64,000 nt of DNA from assembly GCF_038024855.1 (NCBI RefSeq), contig NZ_CP139088.1, forward strand, positions 124,001-188,000. The letters are read 5' to 3'. Shown here piece by piece: positions 43,785 to 53,369 of this stretch. This DNA is from Methylocella tundrae (GTDB taxonomy: Bacteria > Pseudomonadota > Alphaproteobacteria > Rhizobiales > Beijerinckiaceae). A program made the translations under genes and the position numbers. The notes under the pieces are model-generated. The model was not told where the DNA came from, did no database searches, and saw only the letters and a list, made by a program, of their open reading frames with translations. Every line of letters begins with the position of its first letter. The stretch's first letter is position 1.

Positions 43785-44586
43785 GATCCTCACCGCGGTG
43801 GTGACATTTACCGCGGTTTCAGCGGCGGCTCAGGGGCGCGAGCTGCGTGTGTGCGCCGATCCCAATAATTTGCCATACTCCGACGCCAAGGGCGCGGGGT
43901 TCGAGAACAAGATCGCGCAAGTGATCGCCTCTGACATTGGCGCCGATCTCAGCTATTTCTGGTTTGCCCAAAGGCGCGGGTTTTTACGCAACACGTTGAA
44001 CGCGAACGCCTGCGATGTGGTTATCGGCATCCCCGCCGGCATGCACATGCTGCGCACCACAAAGCCCTATTATCGGTCGGGCTATGTCTTCGTCACGCGC
44101 GAGGACCGTCCTCCGATCACAAGCTTTGACGACCCAAGCCTCGCCCATCTTAAAATCGGCGTGCAGCTGACAGGCAACGATGGAGTGAACACGCCGCCGG
44201 CTCATGAGCTCGGCGATCGTGGCATCGTCTCGAATATTCGAGGCTTCATGGTCTATGGAGACTATGCCGAAGCGGCTCCTCTGCAGGACATCGTCAGCGC
44301 GGTGACGAAAGGCGATATCGACGTTGCGATCGTCTGGGGCCCCCAGGCGGGCTGGTTCGCCAGCAAGCAGCCGACGCCGTTGCGCGTGACCCCTGTCGCC
44401 GACGCCCGCGTCCCGCTTCCGATGAGCTTCGACATCGCCATGGGCGTGCGCAAGTCTGATGAGGCGTTGGCCGCGGAGCTCGAGGCCGCGATGATCCGGC
44501 GGCGAGCCGACATAGACGCCATTCTCGCGGATTATCGCGTTCCGCGCTTTGCTATCCCAAGCCAAAAAGCTGAGGCGGCGCCATGA
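43765..44586 (+). CDS. xoxJ: Periplasmic XoxJ protein of methanol oxidation
   Basis: A 273-residue protein with signal peptide (1-23). It has the solute-binding-protein fold (type II) with RELRVCADPNNLPYSD near the mature start, typical of MxaJ/XoxJ. It is needed for XoxF activity, probably by keeping the apo-enzyme open for PQQ or metal loading. The start (GGAGG ribosome site) lies inside the last 20 bases of xoxF, and the stop overlaps xoxG by four bases. Confidence 0.92.
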   Translation: MSSRFLKILTAVVTFTAVSAAAQGRELRVCADPNNLPYSDAKGAGFENKIAQVIASDIGADLSYFWFAQRRGFLRNTLNANACDVVIGIPAGMHMLRTTKPYYRSGYVFVTREDRPPITSFDDPSLAHLKIGVQLTGNDGVNTPPAHELGDRGIVSNIRGFMVYGDYAEAAPLQDIVSAVTKGDIDVAIVWGPQAGWFASKQPTPLRVTPVADARVPLPMSFDIAMGVRKSDEALAAELEAAMIRRRADIDAILADYRVPRFAIPSQKAEAAP

Positions 44587-45047
44587 ATAGAACAGGCCTT
44601 TTCGCCTTATCGTTTGGATTAGCGTGCGCCCTGTCCTATTCATCCAGCGCTCAGGATCAGGGCGCGGCCGGAAGCACGAGCGCAGACTCGGTTGCGTTGC
44701 CGGCAGTTTCTCTTGGCGGTTTCGCGCCGGCCGGCGGACAGGTCGTGACCGGCGTCAGCAAGATCGGCGAGGAATATGCCAAAAGTGCTCAACATATCGA
44801 GGCCGGAAGGCAGCTTTTCCAGGCCATGAACTGCTCGGGCTGCCATTCCAACGGCGGCGGCGGCATGGGTCCGCCCCTCATGAAAAAGAACTGGATCTAC
44901 GGCGGAAGCGTCGAGAATATCGCCTCCACGATTGTCGAGGGCCGGCCAAATGGCATGCCGACATTCCGCGGCCTGCTGCCTATGGAGCAAGTCTGGGAAA
45001 TCGCAGCCTTCGTCAAATATATGGCTGATCACCCAACGGAGAAATAG
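44583..45047 (+). CDS. xoxG: Cytochrome c XoxG, electron acceptor of XoxF
   Basis: A 154-residue protein with signal peptide and one heme c site C84-SGC-H88. The axial Met is in the NGMPTFRGL segment. Homologues (XoxG, cytochrome cL) take electrons one at a time from XoxF and give them to a terminal oxidase. The operon order F-J-G is the usual one. The next gene, ctaG, begins three bases after its stop, which ties methanol oxidation directly to oxidase assembly. Confidence 0.92.
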   Translation: MNRTGLFALSFGLACALSYSSSAQDQGAAGSTSADSVALPAVSLGGFAPAGGQVVTGVSKIGEEYAKSAQHIEAGRQLFQAMNCSGCHSNGGGGMGPPLMKKNWIYGGSVENIASTIVEGRPNGMPTFRGLLPMEQVWEIAAFVKYMADHPTEK

Positions 45048-45050
45048 GCC

Positions 45051-45866
45051 GTGACGCAGCACTATATCCCTTATTGCGGCGTCGCGCCGACGCCTGGATC
45101 GATCAAGTGGAATTTTGATCCCGTCCTTCTCGCGATCTTGGCTGCCGGCGCCTGCGCCTATGCGCTGGCGTTTTGGATCCTCAAACCATCAGAGCGCGCA
45201 AAGCTTTCACTTCACCCGATCGCCTTCGCGGCCGGCTGGATCTTTCTTGTCGCGGCGTTCATTTCTCCTTTGTGCAACCTCGGCGTCGCGCTTTTCTCCG
45301 CCCGCATCGGTCAGCATATGGTGCTGGCGCTGATCGCCGCGCCGCTCCTCGTTATTGGCGGCGCTGATATTCTCGTGGCGCGCGCCTTCGGTCGCCACGG
45401 CCGCCGACTGACGCAATCTGAAATCATAGCTGCGCCGCTGCTGTTCGCGCTGGCGCTGTGGCTCTGGCATATGCCTGCGCCCTACGACGCCGCGCTGCAT
45501 AGCCACGTTGTCTATTGGTTGATGGAGATCAGCCTACTCTTGACGAGCGTGTTGTTGTGGCGATGTCTGTTGCGCGATCTCTCACGAAACCCCGGCGCGG
45601 CTCTCGCTGCGAGCCTCTTCACAGCTTTACAGATGACCGGCATCGGAGCCTTGCTCGCTTTCGCGCCGCGCGCGCTTTTCACCGTGCATTTCACGACAAC
45701 GCAGGCGTTCGGCCTTTCGCCGCTTGAGGATCAGCAACTGGGCGGTCTTATTATGTGGCTGCCGTTCGGCTTGATCCTGACAATTCATGTGATCGGCGCC
45801 ATCGCCGCGACGATGCGCAATGCGGAGCAACGTCCGGCGGACTTCTATCGCAGCGTTTCGAGATAG
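45051..45866 (+). CDS. ctaG: Cytochrome c oxidase assembly protein CtaG (caa3 type)
   Basis: A 271-residue membrane protein starting at GTG 45051. Seven transmembrane helices and the conserved HMVLALIAAPLLV and LWLWHMPAPYDAAL segments match the caa3-type CtaG family, whose members help build the oxidase copper sites. It follows xoxG directly. The 3' end overlaps the 3' end of the leftward cytochrome c gene by 22 bases. Confidence 0.9.
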   Translation: MTQHYIPYCGVAPTPGSIKWNFDPVLLAILAAGACAYALAFWILKPSERAKLSLHPIAFAAGWIFLVAAFISPLCNLGVALFSARIGQHMVLALIAAPLLVIGGADILVARAFGRHGRRLTQSEIIAAPLLFALALWLWHMPAPYDAALHSHVVYWLMEISLLLTSVLLWRCLLRDLSRNPGAALAASLFTALQMTGIGALLAFAPRALFTVHFTTTQAFGLSPLEDQQLGGLIMWLPFGLILTIHVIGAIAATMRNAEQRPADFYRSVSR

Positions 45867-46222
45867 GCGACGATTTTTCTCGCGGAGGCGTCGCTCATCG
45901 GAAGATCAGGCATGGCGTTTCCAGGAACGACAGCTTGAGGATGCTGTACCCAGCGTTGCAGATTTTCGGGCGTATTGCGCAAAACGCCAGCAACATAGAC
46001 GCGTGAGCCGATGTGGTCGAGCGGCGGCCCGACATTCGCATCAGCGCCCTCAATGCCGGGGATCGAATGACAGTATCCGCAGCCAAGGCTTGAAATCAGC
46101 GTGGCGCCCTGTCTCGCTTCGGCTTTGGAATCTGAACGCGCGATGGCACATCCGGAGCAGGCAAACGCGATGCCGAGCGTGACGCCAATCCGCAAAGCGC
46201 GTTGAGGAGCTATTTTCCGCAT
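45845..46222 (-). CDS. Class I cytochrome c, probable lipoprotein
   Basis: A 125-residue protein. The hydrophobic leader ends in FACSGC with Cys25 as a likely lipid attachment site. One heme site, C48-GYC-H52, and a C-terminal Met in AMPDLPM. It would carry electrons close to the membrane, and its place at the end of the caa3 operon suggests it feeds that oxidase. Confidence 0.88.
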   Translation of the reverse strand: MRKIAPQRALRIGVTLGIAFACSGCAIARSDSKAEARQGATLISSLGCGYCHSIPGIEGADANVGPPLDHIGSRVYVAGVLRNTPENLQRWVQHPQAVVPGNAMPDLPMSDASARKIVAYLETLR

Positions 46223-46686
46223 GATGGTCCTGCAAGAGCTGCGAGCGAGTCAAAAAGGATTGCGATCAGAAACAGACTGCTCATCAAAATGCCACCAAGG
46301 GCTATAAACCGGGTGCGCCCCTCGCCGATCTCAGTGGTATGCTGCGCAGCAGTCGCGCCGCTCTGCCTGGGTTGTTTGGTGGCGTTTTCACGGCGCGTCG
46401 CGCGCCAGGCGCGATAGGAGACAAACAAAGCTGCGAGCGCGACGGCGCAGGCCAGTCCGTCGACCGCCAGCAGGAAAGTCTGGCTGGCGCCGGGCGTCAT
46501 CGTCGCGTCAAGGCGCGGCTCTGCTCCGGCGCAAGCCTGACCCGCGACGCTGACATTGACCAGAAGATGCAGGGCCCAGATGAGCGGCGCGCCCATGAGG
46601 CCAAAGGCGAGAGCCACAATCTTCTCCTCACCGCGCGCGGGAGCCGGATGACTTATGTCGGACGCCGCGAGTTGATCTTGCGCCAT
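46210..46686 (-). CDS. Small membrane protein of the oxidase cluster
   Basis: A 158-residue protein with three or four hydrophobic helices (about 25-47, 70-90 and 130-152) and hydrophilic connections. The position between subunit III and the cytochrome c gene is where small subunits (IV or the like) lie in other caa3 clusters, but I see no family match. It overlaps the cytochrome c start by 13 bases. Confidence 0.7.
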   Translation of the reverse strand: MAQDQLAASDISHPAPARGEEKIVALAFGLMGAPLIWALHLLVNVSVAGQACAGAEPRLDATMTPGASQTFLLAVDGLACAVALAALFVSYRAWRATRRENATKQPRQSGATAAQHTTEIGEGRTRFIALGGILMSSLFLIAILFDSLAALAGPSCGK

Positions 46687-46690
46687 GCCG

Positions 46691-47314
46691 TCACCTCAAA
46701 TAGGGCACGAGAAAGAACGTTGCGAAAATGAAAAGCCAGACGATGACGATGAAGTGCCAGTATATTGCGACGATGGAGACGGCGCCGCCGCGGTTTGCAT
46801 CGAAGCGGCCCAGTCGCGCCCAGACCAGCAGCGCCGCCAGCGCGATGACGCCGGCGGTCGCGTGGACGATGTCCAACCCGGTCGTCAGCACATAGAATGA
46901 ATGATAGGCGTCAGCCGAAATTGTCGCGCTTTGGTGCAGCCAGTCACGGGACTGAAGACCGACGAAGATTACGCCCAAGGCAAGCGTCAGCGCCAGCGCC
47001 TGGACCAGCCGGTCCGTCGCGCCGGTTGCGACGCACCGCTGGCCCCATGCCAAAGCGGCGCTGCTGGCGATCAGAACGATCGTGCTTGCGCTCGCCAAAG
47101 CGAGCGGCGGCAAGCCGTCCGCGGGCCATTTTTCGGCTGACTGAAGTAAGGAATAGCAGTAGCCGAAGAGCACATAGGCGAAGAGCGAGCCTTCCGTCGC
47201 GACGATCAGCCACGCTCCGTACCAGCCGGACGCGCGACCGTTCGGGTCGACGCCGGGGACGCCTTTGATCGCCGCCCGTCCGGCGCCGTTGGCTCCGAGC
47301 GCAATCTCAGACAT
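46691..47314 (-). CDS. ctaE: Cytochrome c oxidase subunit III
   Basis: A 207-residue protein with five membrane helices, shorter than the seven-helix classical form, as in many caa3 oxidases. The conserved WLIVATEGSLFAYV and the C-terminal YWHFIVIVWLFIFATFFLVPYL segments identify it. It stabilises the catalytic core. Its start overlaps the ctaD stop by eight bases. Confidence 0.88.
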   Translation of the reverse strand: MSEIALGANGAGRAAIKGVPGVDPNGRASGWYGAWLIVATEGSLFAYVLFGYCYSLLQSAEKWPADGLPPLALASASTIVLIASSAALAWGQRCVATGATDRLVQALALTLALGVIFVGLQSRDWLHQSATISADAYHSFYVLTTGLDIVHATAGVIALAALLVWARLGRFDANRGGAVSIVAIYWHFIVIVWLFIFATFFLVPYLR

Positions 47315-49259
47315 GCTCAGCCTCTCCGGTGATGATCAGCGGCGGCGCCGGATTTGGCTGCAGCCAGACGATGAGAACAACAGCGCAGGCAAGCGTCGCT
47401 CCTGCTGCGAGCGCCCAGACATGCGCCAGCAAACCGATGAAGACAAAAGTGGTTGCAACGCCGAGAAGGAACGGCAGCCAGCTGTCCCCCGGCATCCGCA
47501 GCACGCGGTCGGGTTCGCCATCGAGGACTGTTGTCGCGACGATCTCACGCCCATCGTCCAGAGCAAGGCCGCGATCTAGGATCGACGCGCCGGCGTCGCC
47601 GAGGCGGTCCTCCCATAAAGGATGACGGCTGCCCACTTGCGGAATGGCGGCGAAATTATAGGGCGGCGGAGGCGAAGGCGTCAGCCATTCGAGCGTGCCC
47701 GCGTCCCAGGGGTTGGCGCCGGCGACGGCCCCCCGGCGCAGGCTCACAAACACGTTGATGATAAAGAGAAGAATGCCGAACGCGAAAAGGAACGATCCAA
47801 TCGTCGTAATCAGATTGAGCGAGGACCAGCCCATGTCGGCCGGGTAGGTGTAGACTCGCCGGGGCATTCCGAGAAGACCCGAAATATGCATTGGAAAAAA
47901 GGCGAGGTTGAAGCCGATGAACATCAGCCAGAAATTCCATTTGCCCAATTGCTCGTCGAGCATGCGTCCCGTCATTTTCGGCAGCCAGGTGTAAAACGCG
48001 CCGATGACAGGAAAGACGTTGATGCCGATCAGCGTATAATGCAGATGGGCGACAATGAAATAAGTGTCCGTGAGTTGCCAATCGACGGGAGCCGACGCCG
48101 TCATCACGCCGCTGACGCCGCCGATGACGAAAAGCGCGATCATGCCCGCGTAGAAATGGAACGCCGCGGTTGCCTGGGGGCGCCCCGTCCATATGGTGGC
48201 GATCCAGCAAAAGACGGCGATGGCGCTCGGTACGGTGATGACGAAAGATACGCTGCTAAAGAACGCAAGAGCCATGCTCGAAATGCCAGTCGCGAACATG
48301 TGGTGCACCCAGACGCCAAAGCCGAGCGCCATGGTGGCGACGGTCGACAGGGCGACCAGCGTGTAGCCGACCAGCGGCCTGCGGCAGAAGATAGGCAAGC
48401 CGTCCGAGACGAAGCCCATGGCCGGCAACACGACGGCGTAGACCCAGGGGTGGCCGAACATCCAGAAGAGATGCTGCCAGAGTAGCGGTTGTCCGCCATT
48501 GCCCTCCGTAAAGAAATGCGACCCGAAATTACGATCGAGCCAGAGCATCAGGAAAGCGAGGCTGACGCTCGGGACGACGAGGATGTTTGCGACTGACGCG
48601 GTCAGCGTTCCCCACACGATGATCGGCAATCGATTGATCGACATGCCGGGAGCCCTCGTGCGCATGATGGTCACCACAAAATTAATGGCGCCGACCGTCG
48701 TCGAAATGCCGAGAAAGATCATCCCCAAGGCATAGAAGTCGATATTGACCCCCGGATTTGCGGCTTTTTCCGCATAGGGCGCGTAATTGAACCAGCCGGC
48801 GTTCGGGGCGACGCCAAGCACAAAACTCGCGTAAATGAAAAGACCGGAGAAGAGAAAAGTCCAATACGACAGAGCGTTGACGCGCGGAAACGCCATATCG
48901 CGCGAGCCGAGCAGCAATGGCCAGAGGTAATTGCTAAAGCCCGAGAGGATCGGCATTGCATAGAGGAAAATCATCGAGACGCCATGCATGGTGAAGAGTT
49001 CGTCATACTGTTCCGGCGTCAGCAGCCGTAGATTGGGGCCCGCCAATTGCAGACGCATGGCGAGCGCCTCGAGACCCCCGGCAATCAAAAACGCGAAGGC
49101 GGTCACGATGTAGCGCAGGCCGATTTCCTTATGATCGACAGTGACGAAAATGCCGCGCCAGCCCGGCGCGGTTTCCCATAGCGCATGCAAACGGCCTTCG
49201 AGTTCGGGAGAGGGCGCAACGAGAGCCGGCAACCGGATCACTCTCTCTTGATCGACCAT
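47307..49259 (-). CDS. ctaD: Cytochrome c oxidase subunit I (caa3 type)
   Basis: A 650-residue protein with 12 core helices and a long C-terminal extension with two further helices. Visible are the low-spin heme ligand His92 (MHGVSM), His270 and Tyr274 of the CuB site (GHPWVY), the paired CuB His (VHHMFATG) and the C-terminal heme His pair (VAHLHYTLIG). Asp121 of the proton channel entrance (DMAFPRVN) is kept. The glutamate that usually follows HP (HPEVY) is Trp272, and the alternative YS pair is absent too. It reduces oxygen to water with cytochrome c electrons. Confidence 0.92.
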   Translation of the reverse strand: MVDQERVIRLPALVAPSPELEGRLHALWETAPGWRGIFVTVDHKEIGLRYIVTAFAFLIAGGLEALAMRLQLAGPNLRLLTPEQYDELFTMHGVSMIFLYAMPILSGFSNYLWPLLLGSRDMAFPRVNALSYWTFLFSGLFIYASFVLGVAPNAGWFNYAPYAEKAANPGVNIDFYALGMIFLGISTTVGAINFVVTIMRTRAPGMSINRLPIIVWGTLTASVANILVVPSVSLAFLMLWLDRNFGSHFFTEGNGGQPLLWQHLFWMFGHPWVYAVVLPAMGFVSDGLPIFCRRPLVGYTLVALSTVATMALGFGVWVHHMFATGISSMALAFFSSVSFVITVPSAIAVFCWIATIWTGRPQATAAFHFYAGMIALFVIGGVSGVMTASAPVDWQLTDTYFIVAHLHYTLIGINVFPVIGAFYTWLPKMTGRMLDEQLGKWNFWLMFIGFNLAFFPMHISGLLGMPRRVYTYPADMGWSSLNLITTIGSFLFAFGILLFIINVFVSLRRGAVAGANPWDAGTLEWLTPSPPPPYNFAAIPQVGSRHPLWEDRLGDAGASILDRGLALDDGREIVATTVLDGEPDRVLRMPGDSWLPFLLGVATTFVFIGLLAHVWALAAGATLACAVVLIVWLQPNPAPPLIITGEAEHV

Positions 49260-49281
49260 GCAGCGTCCTTCCGGATTTTGT

Positions 49282-50229
49282 TCAGTTCAGGGTCGCGAGA
49301 TAAGTTGTCACCGCATGAAGTTGCGCGCCCGACATGTCGAGCCTCGGCATCTTGGCCCCAGGTTTGATGTGCTGCGGATCTGCGATCCAGCCGGCCAGCG
49401 CTCCGGGCGTATTGGGCAGAGCTCCAGCCGCGATGGTGGCTCTGCTCATCAGATGCGTCAGATCTGGCCCAACCGCGCCTCCCGCCAGGGAGCCGCGGAC
49501 GGTATGGCAGACGGAGCAATGGCTCTGAAACGCCTTTCGGCCGATCGCCGCCGGCTCAGACGCGAGCGGCGTTTTTCCCTTCACCTGCCCGGCGCGCCAT
49601 GCGTCGAAACTGTCGCGGCTTTCAGCGACCACGGTAAACGCCATATGGCCGTGTTGCTTTCCGCAATATTCGGCGCACTGTCCGCGGTAGACGCCGGGTC
49701 TATCGGCCCGTAGCCATGTCACGTTAATTTGACCGGGGATCATATCTGTTTTGCCATTCAGGGCGGGCGCCCAGAACGAATGAATGACGTCACCGCCCCG
49801 CAAGCGAATTCGGACGGCTTCGCCGACTGGAATATGTATTTCATTGGCTGTGGTGAAGATGCGGAAGGCGTCCTTGTCGAGGTAGCGAATCTCCCACCAC
49901 CATTGCCGCGCCGTCACCTCGAGGTCGAGCGCCGGCGCCCTATTCGAGCGGTTCACCGCCGCCATGGTCGTCAGGGTCCACACGAGCAGCCCGACAAGCA
50001 CCGCCACCGTCAGCCCGGCGCCAGCGTATATCCAGCTGAGCGGCGTGTTGGTCTGCACAATCCGGTCTGCCTGTTCGATGGGTCGCCGCCGGAAAATAGC
50101 GAAAAGAATCAGAGCGCTGATAATGATGATTATACCCAGCGAAACAGCGATAAGACCGCGCGTTAACGGCGCGATCGCGGAAGCGCCGGAGCCGTATCCT
50201 GTCAGATAATTCAGCGGAAATTCGCTCAT
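49282..50229 (-). CDS. ctaC: Cytochrome c oxidase subunit II with fused cytochrome c (caa3)
   Basis: A 315-residue protein: two N-terminal helices, a cupredoxin domain with the CuA ligands (His150, Cys185, Cys189, His193, Met196 in QCAEYCGKQHGHM) and a C-terminal cytochrome c domain with heme site C238-SVC-H242. The fused heme is the mark of caa3 oxidases. It begins the leftward operon ctaC-ctaD-ctaE-hypothetical-cytochrome c. Confidence 0.93.
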   Translation of the reverse strand: MSEFPLNYLTGYGSGASAIAPLTRGLIAVSLGIIIIISALILFAIFRRRPIEQADRIVQTNTPLSWIYAGAGLTVAVLVGLLVWTLTTMAAVNRSNRAPALDLEVTARQWWWEIRYLDKDAFRIFTTANEIHIPVGEAVRIRLRGGDVIHSFWAPALNGKTDMIPGQINVTWLRADRPGVYRGQCAEYCGKQHGHMAFTVVAESRDSFDAWRAGQVKGKTPLASEPAAIGRKAFQSHCSVCHTVRGSLAGGAVGPDLTHLMSRATIAAGALPNTPGALAGWIADPQHIKPGAKMPRLDMSGAQLHAVTTYLATLN

Positions 50230-50372
50230 GCGCCCGGCGCCTGGTGATCAAATCCGGCGGTAAACGTCGCTATTTGATGTTGGTTCCGGACTGTGCGGTT
50301 CATGCGGCGGACGCGAGGGAACGGGGTGCGCGCCGCGGCGTTACGAGCTCAATCCAGACAAGGAGGGATTTG

Positions 50373-50771
50373 ATGATGGTTACATTGAACGATGCGCGCC
50401 GCGTGATCGCCGCGGCGGAAACAAAAGCGCAGGAAATCGGTCAGCCGTCCAACATCGCGGTGGTGGATGCCGGCGGAAATCTCGTCGCCTTTGCCCGGAT
50501 GGATAAAGCCTGGATGGGCAGCATCGATATTGCGATCAACAAGGCGTTCACTGCGAGAGCCTTCGACATATCGACTGAAAAGCTTGGCGAGCTGAGCCAG
50601 CCGGGCGGCCAATTTTTTGGCATCCTCGCCAGTAATCACGGGCGGGTCATGATTTTTGCCGGGGGCGTTCCGCTCAGGAAGGGCGATGAGATTGTTGGCG
50701 CGATTGGCGTCAGCGGGGGCATGAAGGATCAGGATATTGCGTTGGCCGAGGCTGGCGCGCGCGCCTTTTAG
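50373..50771 (+). CDS. HbpS/GlcG-like heme-binding family protein
   Basis: From ATG 50373 (AAGGAGGG ribosome site), 132 residues. Sequence such as NIAVVDAGGNLVAFARMDKAWMGSIDIAINKAFTA and the glycine-rich GGVPLRKGDEIVGAIGVSGG define the GlcG/HbpS family. HbpS binds heme in Streptomyces; GlcG is linked to glycolate use. Here it has no signal peptide and no clear neighbour in function, lying divergent from the oxidase operon. Confidence 0.88.
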   Translation: MMVTLNDARRVIAAAETKAQEIGQPSNIAVVDAGGNLVAFARMDKAWMGSIDIAINKAFTARAFDISTEKLGELSQPGGQFFGILASNHGRVMIFAGGVPLRKGDEIVGAIGVSGGMKDQDIALAEAGARAF

Positions 50772-50848
50772 GGCTGCCGCGCCTCCCCTTTATTGGCGCG
50801 ATGCAGAGTCGACTTTGAGAATGGTTTTGTGTCGGCGTGACGGCTGAT

Positions 50849-53242
50849 CTATGAGGCCATCCGCGCATGCCTTATCGGCCGCCCGGGCGCGATGGTTTGC
50901 GCCGCCATGACAATGGCCTTCGCATCAATGCCAAAATGGCGGTAGAGGTCGGCCAGCGTTCCGGTCTGGCCGAAGTGCTCGACGCCCAGTGATCGGGTGC
51001 GATGGCCGAGGACGGAACCAAGCCACGCGAGCGTCGCGGGGTGGCCGTCGAGGACCGTGACAAGGCCGCAATGGGATGGAACCTCAGTGAGCAGGCGCTC
51101 TATGTGGCTTCGCGCCGTGGCGACGCCATGCTCGCGCGCGCGGCTTGCCGCCGTCCAGCCGGCGTTGAGCCGATCGGCCGAGGTGACGGCGAGGAGGCCA
51201 ACGTCCCGCCGGTCTTCCGCCATCAGGCCGATGGCGGCGATAGCCTCCGGGGCGAGGGCGCCCGTGTAGGCGACGACGATCTGCGCATTCGGGCCGGGCC
51301 TGCGCATCCAATAGGCGCCGTCGATAATGTCGCGCGAGAGGGCGGGGGTGAGAATTCTTTGAGGCTGCTCGAGCGAACGGGTTGAGAGGCGCAGATAGAC
51401 CGCGCCGCCTCGCTCGTCCCGCAGCCAGCTCGTTTGGTCCGGCTCTCCTTCGCCGGAGCGCTGAATATAGTCGAACGACCAGCGCATGATGGTCGCCAGC
51501 TCGTCGACGAAGGCGGGCTCGAAGCTGGCGAGGCCGTCCTGCGCCATGCCGATGAGTGGCGTTGCGATTGACTGATGGGCGCCGCCTTCTGGCGCCAGCG
51601 TCACGCCGGAAGGCGTCGCGACGAGGATAAAGCGGGCGTCCTGGTAGCAGGCATAATTCAAGGCGTCGAGCCCGCGCTCGATGAACGGATCGTAGAGCGT
51701 GCCGATGGGCAGGACACGCTCGCCAAAGAGCGTGTGCGACAGCCCGAGCGCGGAAAGCATGGAAAACAGGTTCATCTCGGCAATGCCGAGTTCGACGTGT
51801 TGTCCGGCGGGAGAGAAGGTCCAATGGAATGTCGAGGGAATACGTTGGGCCTTGAATGTGTCGGCGATCTCCTCGCGAGCAAATAGCCCGCGTCGGTTAA
51901 CCCAGGCGCCGAGGTTCGTCGAGACCGTGACGTCCGGCGAGGTCGTGACGATGCGCTTCGCCAGCTCCGTATCGGCCTTGGCGATTTCATGCATCAGAAC
52001 GCCGAAGCCCTGCTGCGTTGACATCGCTGTCTGCGCCGGGGCGGCGATGTCGGGAACGTTGATCGCCGGCGCCTCGAAGCGCCGCCGCCCCCGCTGAACA
52101 AAGGGCGCGTTCGCCACGAACGCTTCGATTTCCTCCGGCGACCGGTCGAGCCCCTCGAGGAGATCCCATTCGTGACCCTCGCGGATGTTCATCGCCTGAC
52201 GTAGCGTTTCGATCTGCGCGGGGGTCATCAAGCCCGCGTGGTTGTCCTTGTGGCCGGCAAGCGGCAGACTGAAGCCTTTGATCGTGTAAGCGATGAAGCA
52301 GACCGGACGGTCATGTGTCCGGGCATCCTCAAAGGCCTTGAGCAGCGAGGGCAGATCATGGCCGCCGAGATTGCTCATCAGCCGGAGGAGTTCGTCGTCG
52401 CTGCGCCGTTCGATGAGGCGTGAGGCCGCGCCTTGATCGCCAAGATCATCAAGGAGACGCTTTCGCCACGCGCCGGGTCCCTGGAAAGTCAGCGCTGAAT
52501 ACAGCTGGTTCGGACAGCGGTCTATCCAATCACGCAATACTTCGCCGCCGGGCTCTGCGAAGGCCTGCTGTTGTAGCGTCCCGTACTTGAGGATGACGAC
52601 ATCCCAGCCGAAGTTTTGGAACATCGATTCGAAACGCGCCCAAAGCCCCTCGCGCACCACGGCGTCGAGGCTCTGGCGGTTATAATCAACAATCCACCAT
52701 GTGTTTCTGAGGCCCTGCTTCCAGCCTTCAAGGAGCGCTTCAAAGATGTTGCCTTCGTCCATTTCGGCGTCGCCGATCAGGGCGATCATGCGTCCTTCCG
52801 GCAGATCGGTCCCCCAGCCCTTGGCCCTTACATAATCCTGCGCAAGCGACGCAAAGAGCGTTTGGGCGACGCCGAGACCGACAGATCCGGTCGAAAAATC
52901 GACGTCATCAATATCTTTGGTGCGGGAAGGATAGGATTGGGCGCCTTTGTAGCCGCGGAAATTCTCAAGTTTCTCTCGAGTCTGATGTCCGAACAGGTAT
53001 TGGATCGCGTGGAAAATCGGGCTGGCGTGCGGCTTCACGGCGACCCGGTCTTCGGGCTTCAACACCGCAAAATAGAGCGCCGTCATGATCGTCGCCATTG
53101 ACGCCGAAGAGGCCTGATGGCCGCCGACCTTCAGGCCATCCACATTTGCGCGCAGATGGTTCGCGTTGTGAATCATCCACGTTGCGAGCCACAAGACTTT
53201 ACATTCAATCTCTGCGAGAACAGGTAGACGGAGATCGGTCAT
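50849..53242 (-). CDS. Pyruvate dehydrogenase E1-like (AceE/transketolase type)
   Basis: A 797-residue TPP enzyme. It has the homodimeric E1/transketolase layout: TPP pyrophosphate motif GDAEMDEGN with the later Asn (WIVDYNRQSLD), a pyrimidine domain and a C-terminal domain. It is about 90 residues shorter than E. coli AceE. No E2 or E3 gene follows, so the partner, or even a different 2-oxo acid or sugar-phosphate substrate, is uncertain. A divergent Lrp-type gene lies 127 bp upstream and probably controls it. Confidence 0.85.
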   Translation of the reverse strand: MTDLRLPVLAEIECKVLWLATWMIHNANHLRANVDGLKVGGHQASSASMATIMTALYFAVLKPEDRVAVKPHASPIFHAIQYLFGHQTREKLENFRGYKGAQSYPSRTKDIDDVDFSTGSVGLGVAQTLFASLAQDYVRAKGWGTDLPEGRMIALIGDAEMDEGNIFEALLEGWKQGLRNTWWIVDYNRQSLDAVVREGLWARFESMFQNFGWDVVILKYGTLQQQAFAEPGGEVLRDWIDRCPNQLYSALTFQGPGAWRKRLLDDLGDQGAASRLIERRSDDELLRLMSNLGGHDLPSLLKAFEDARTHDRPVCFIAYTIKGFSLPLAGHKDNHAGLMTPAQIETLRQAMNIREGHEWDLLEGLDRSPEEIEAFVANAPFVQRGRRRFEAPAINVPDIAAPAQTAMSTQQGFGVLMHEIAKADTELAKRIVTTSPDVTVSTNLGAWVNRRGLFAREEIADTFKAQRIPSTFHWTFSPAGQHVELGIAEMNLFSMLSALGLSHTLFGERVLPIGTLYDPFIERGLDALNYACYQDARFILVATPSGVTLAPEGGAHQSIATPLIGMAQDGLASFEPAFVDELATIMRWSFDYIQRSGEGEPDQTSWLRDERGGAVYLRLSTRSLEQPQRILTPALSRDIIDGAYWMRRPGPNAQIVVAYTGALAPEAIAAIGLMAEDRRDVGLLAVTSADRLNAGWTAASRAREHGVATARSHIERLLTEVPSHCGLVTVLDGHPATLAWLGSVLGHRTRSLGVEHFGQTGTLADLYRHFGIDAKAIVMAAQTIAPGRPIRHARMAS

Positions 53243-53369
53243 GCGCTAGCTCCTTTGAAGCCCTAGTTTAGGTGGCCAGCGCTGGCGATTGGAGCTAAAT
53301 TGCGCCGGCAAGCCAATCAGTTTTGGCTGAATCAGCTAATGTGGGCTGGAAAATCGCGAGCATCGGCTC

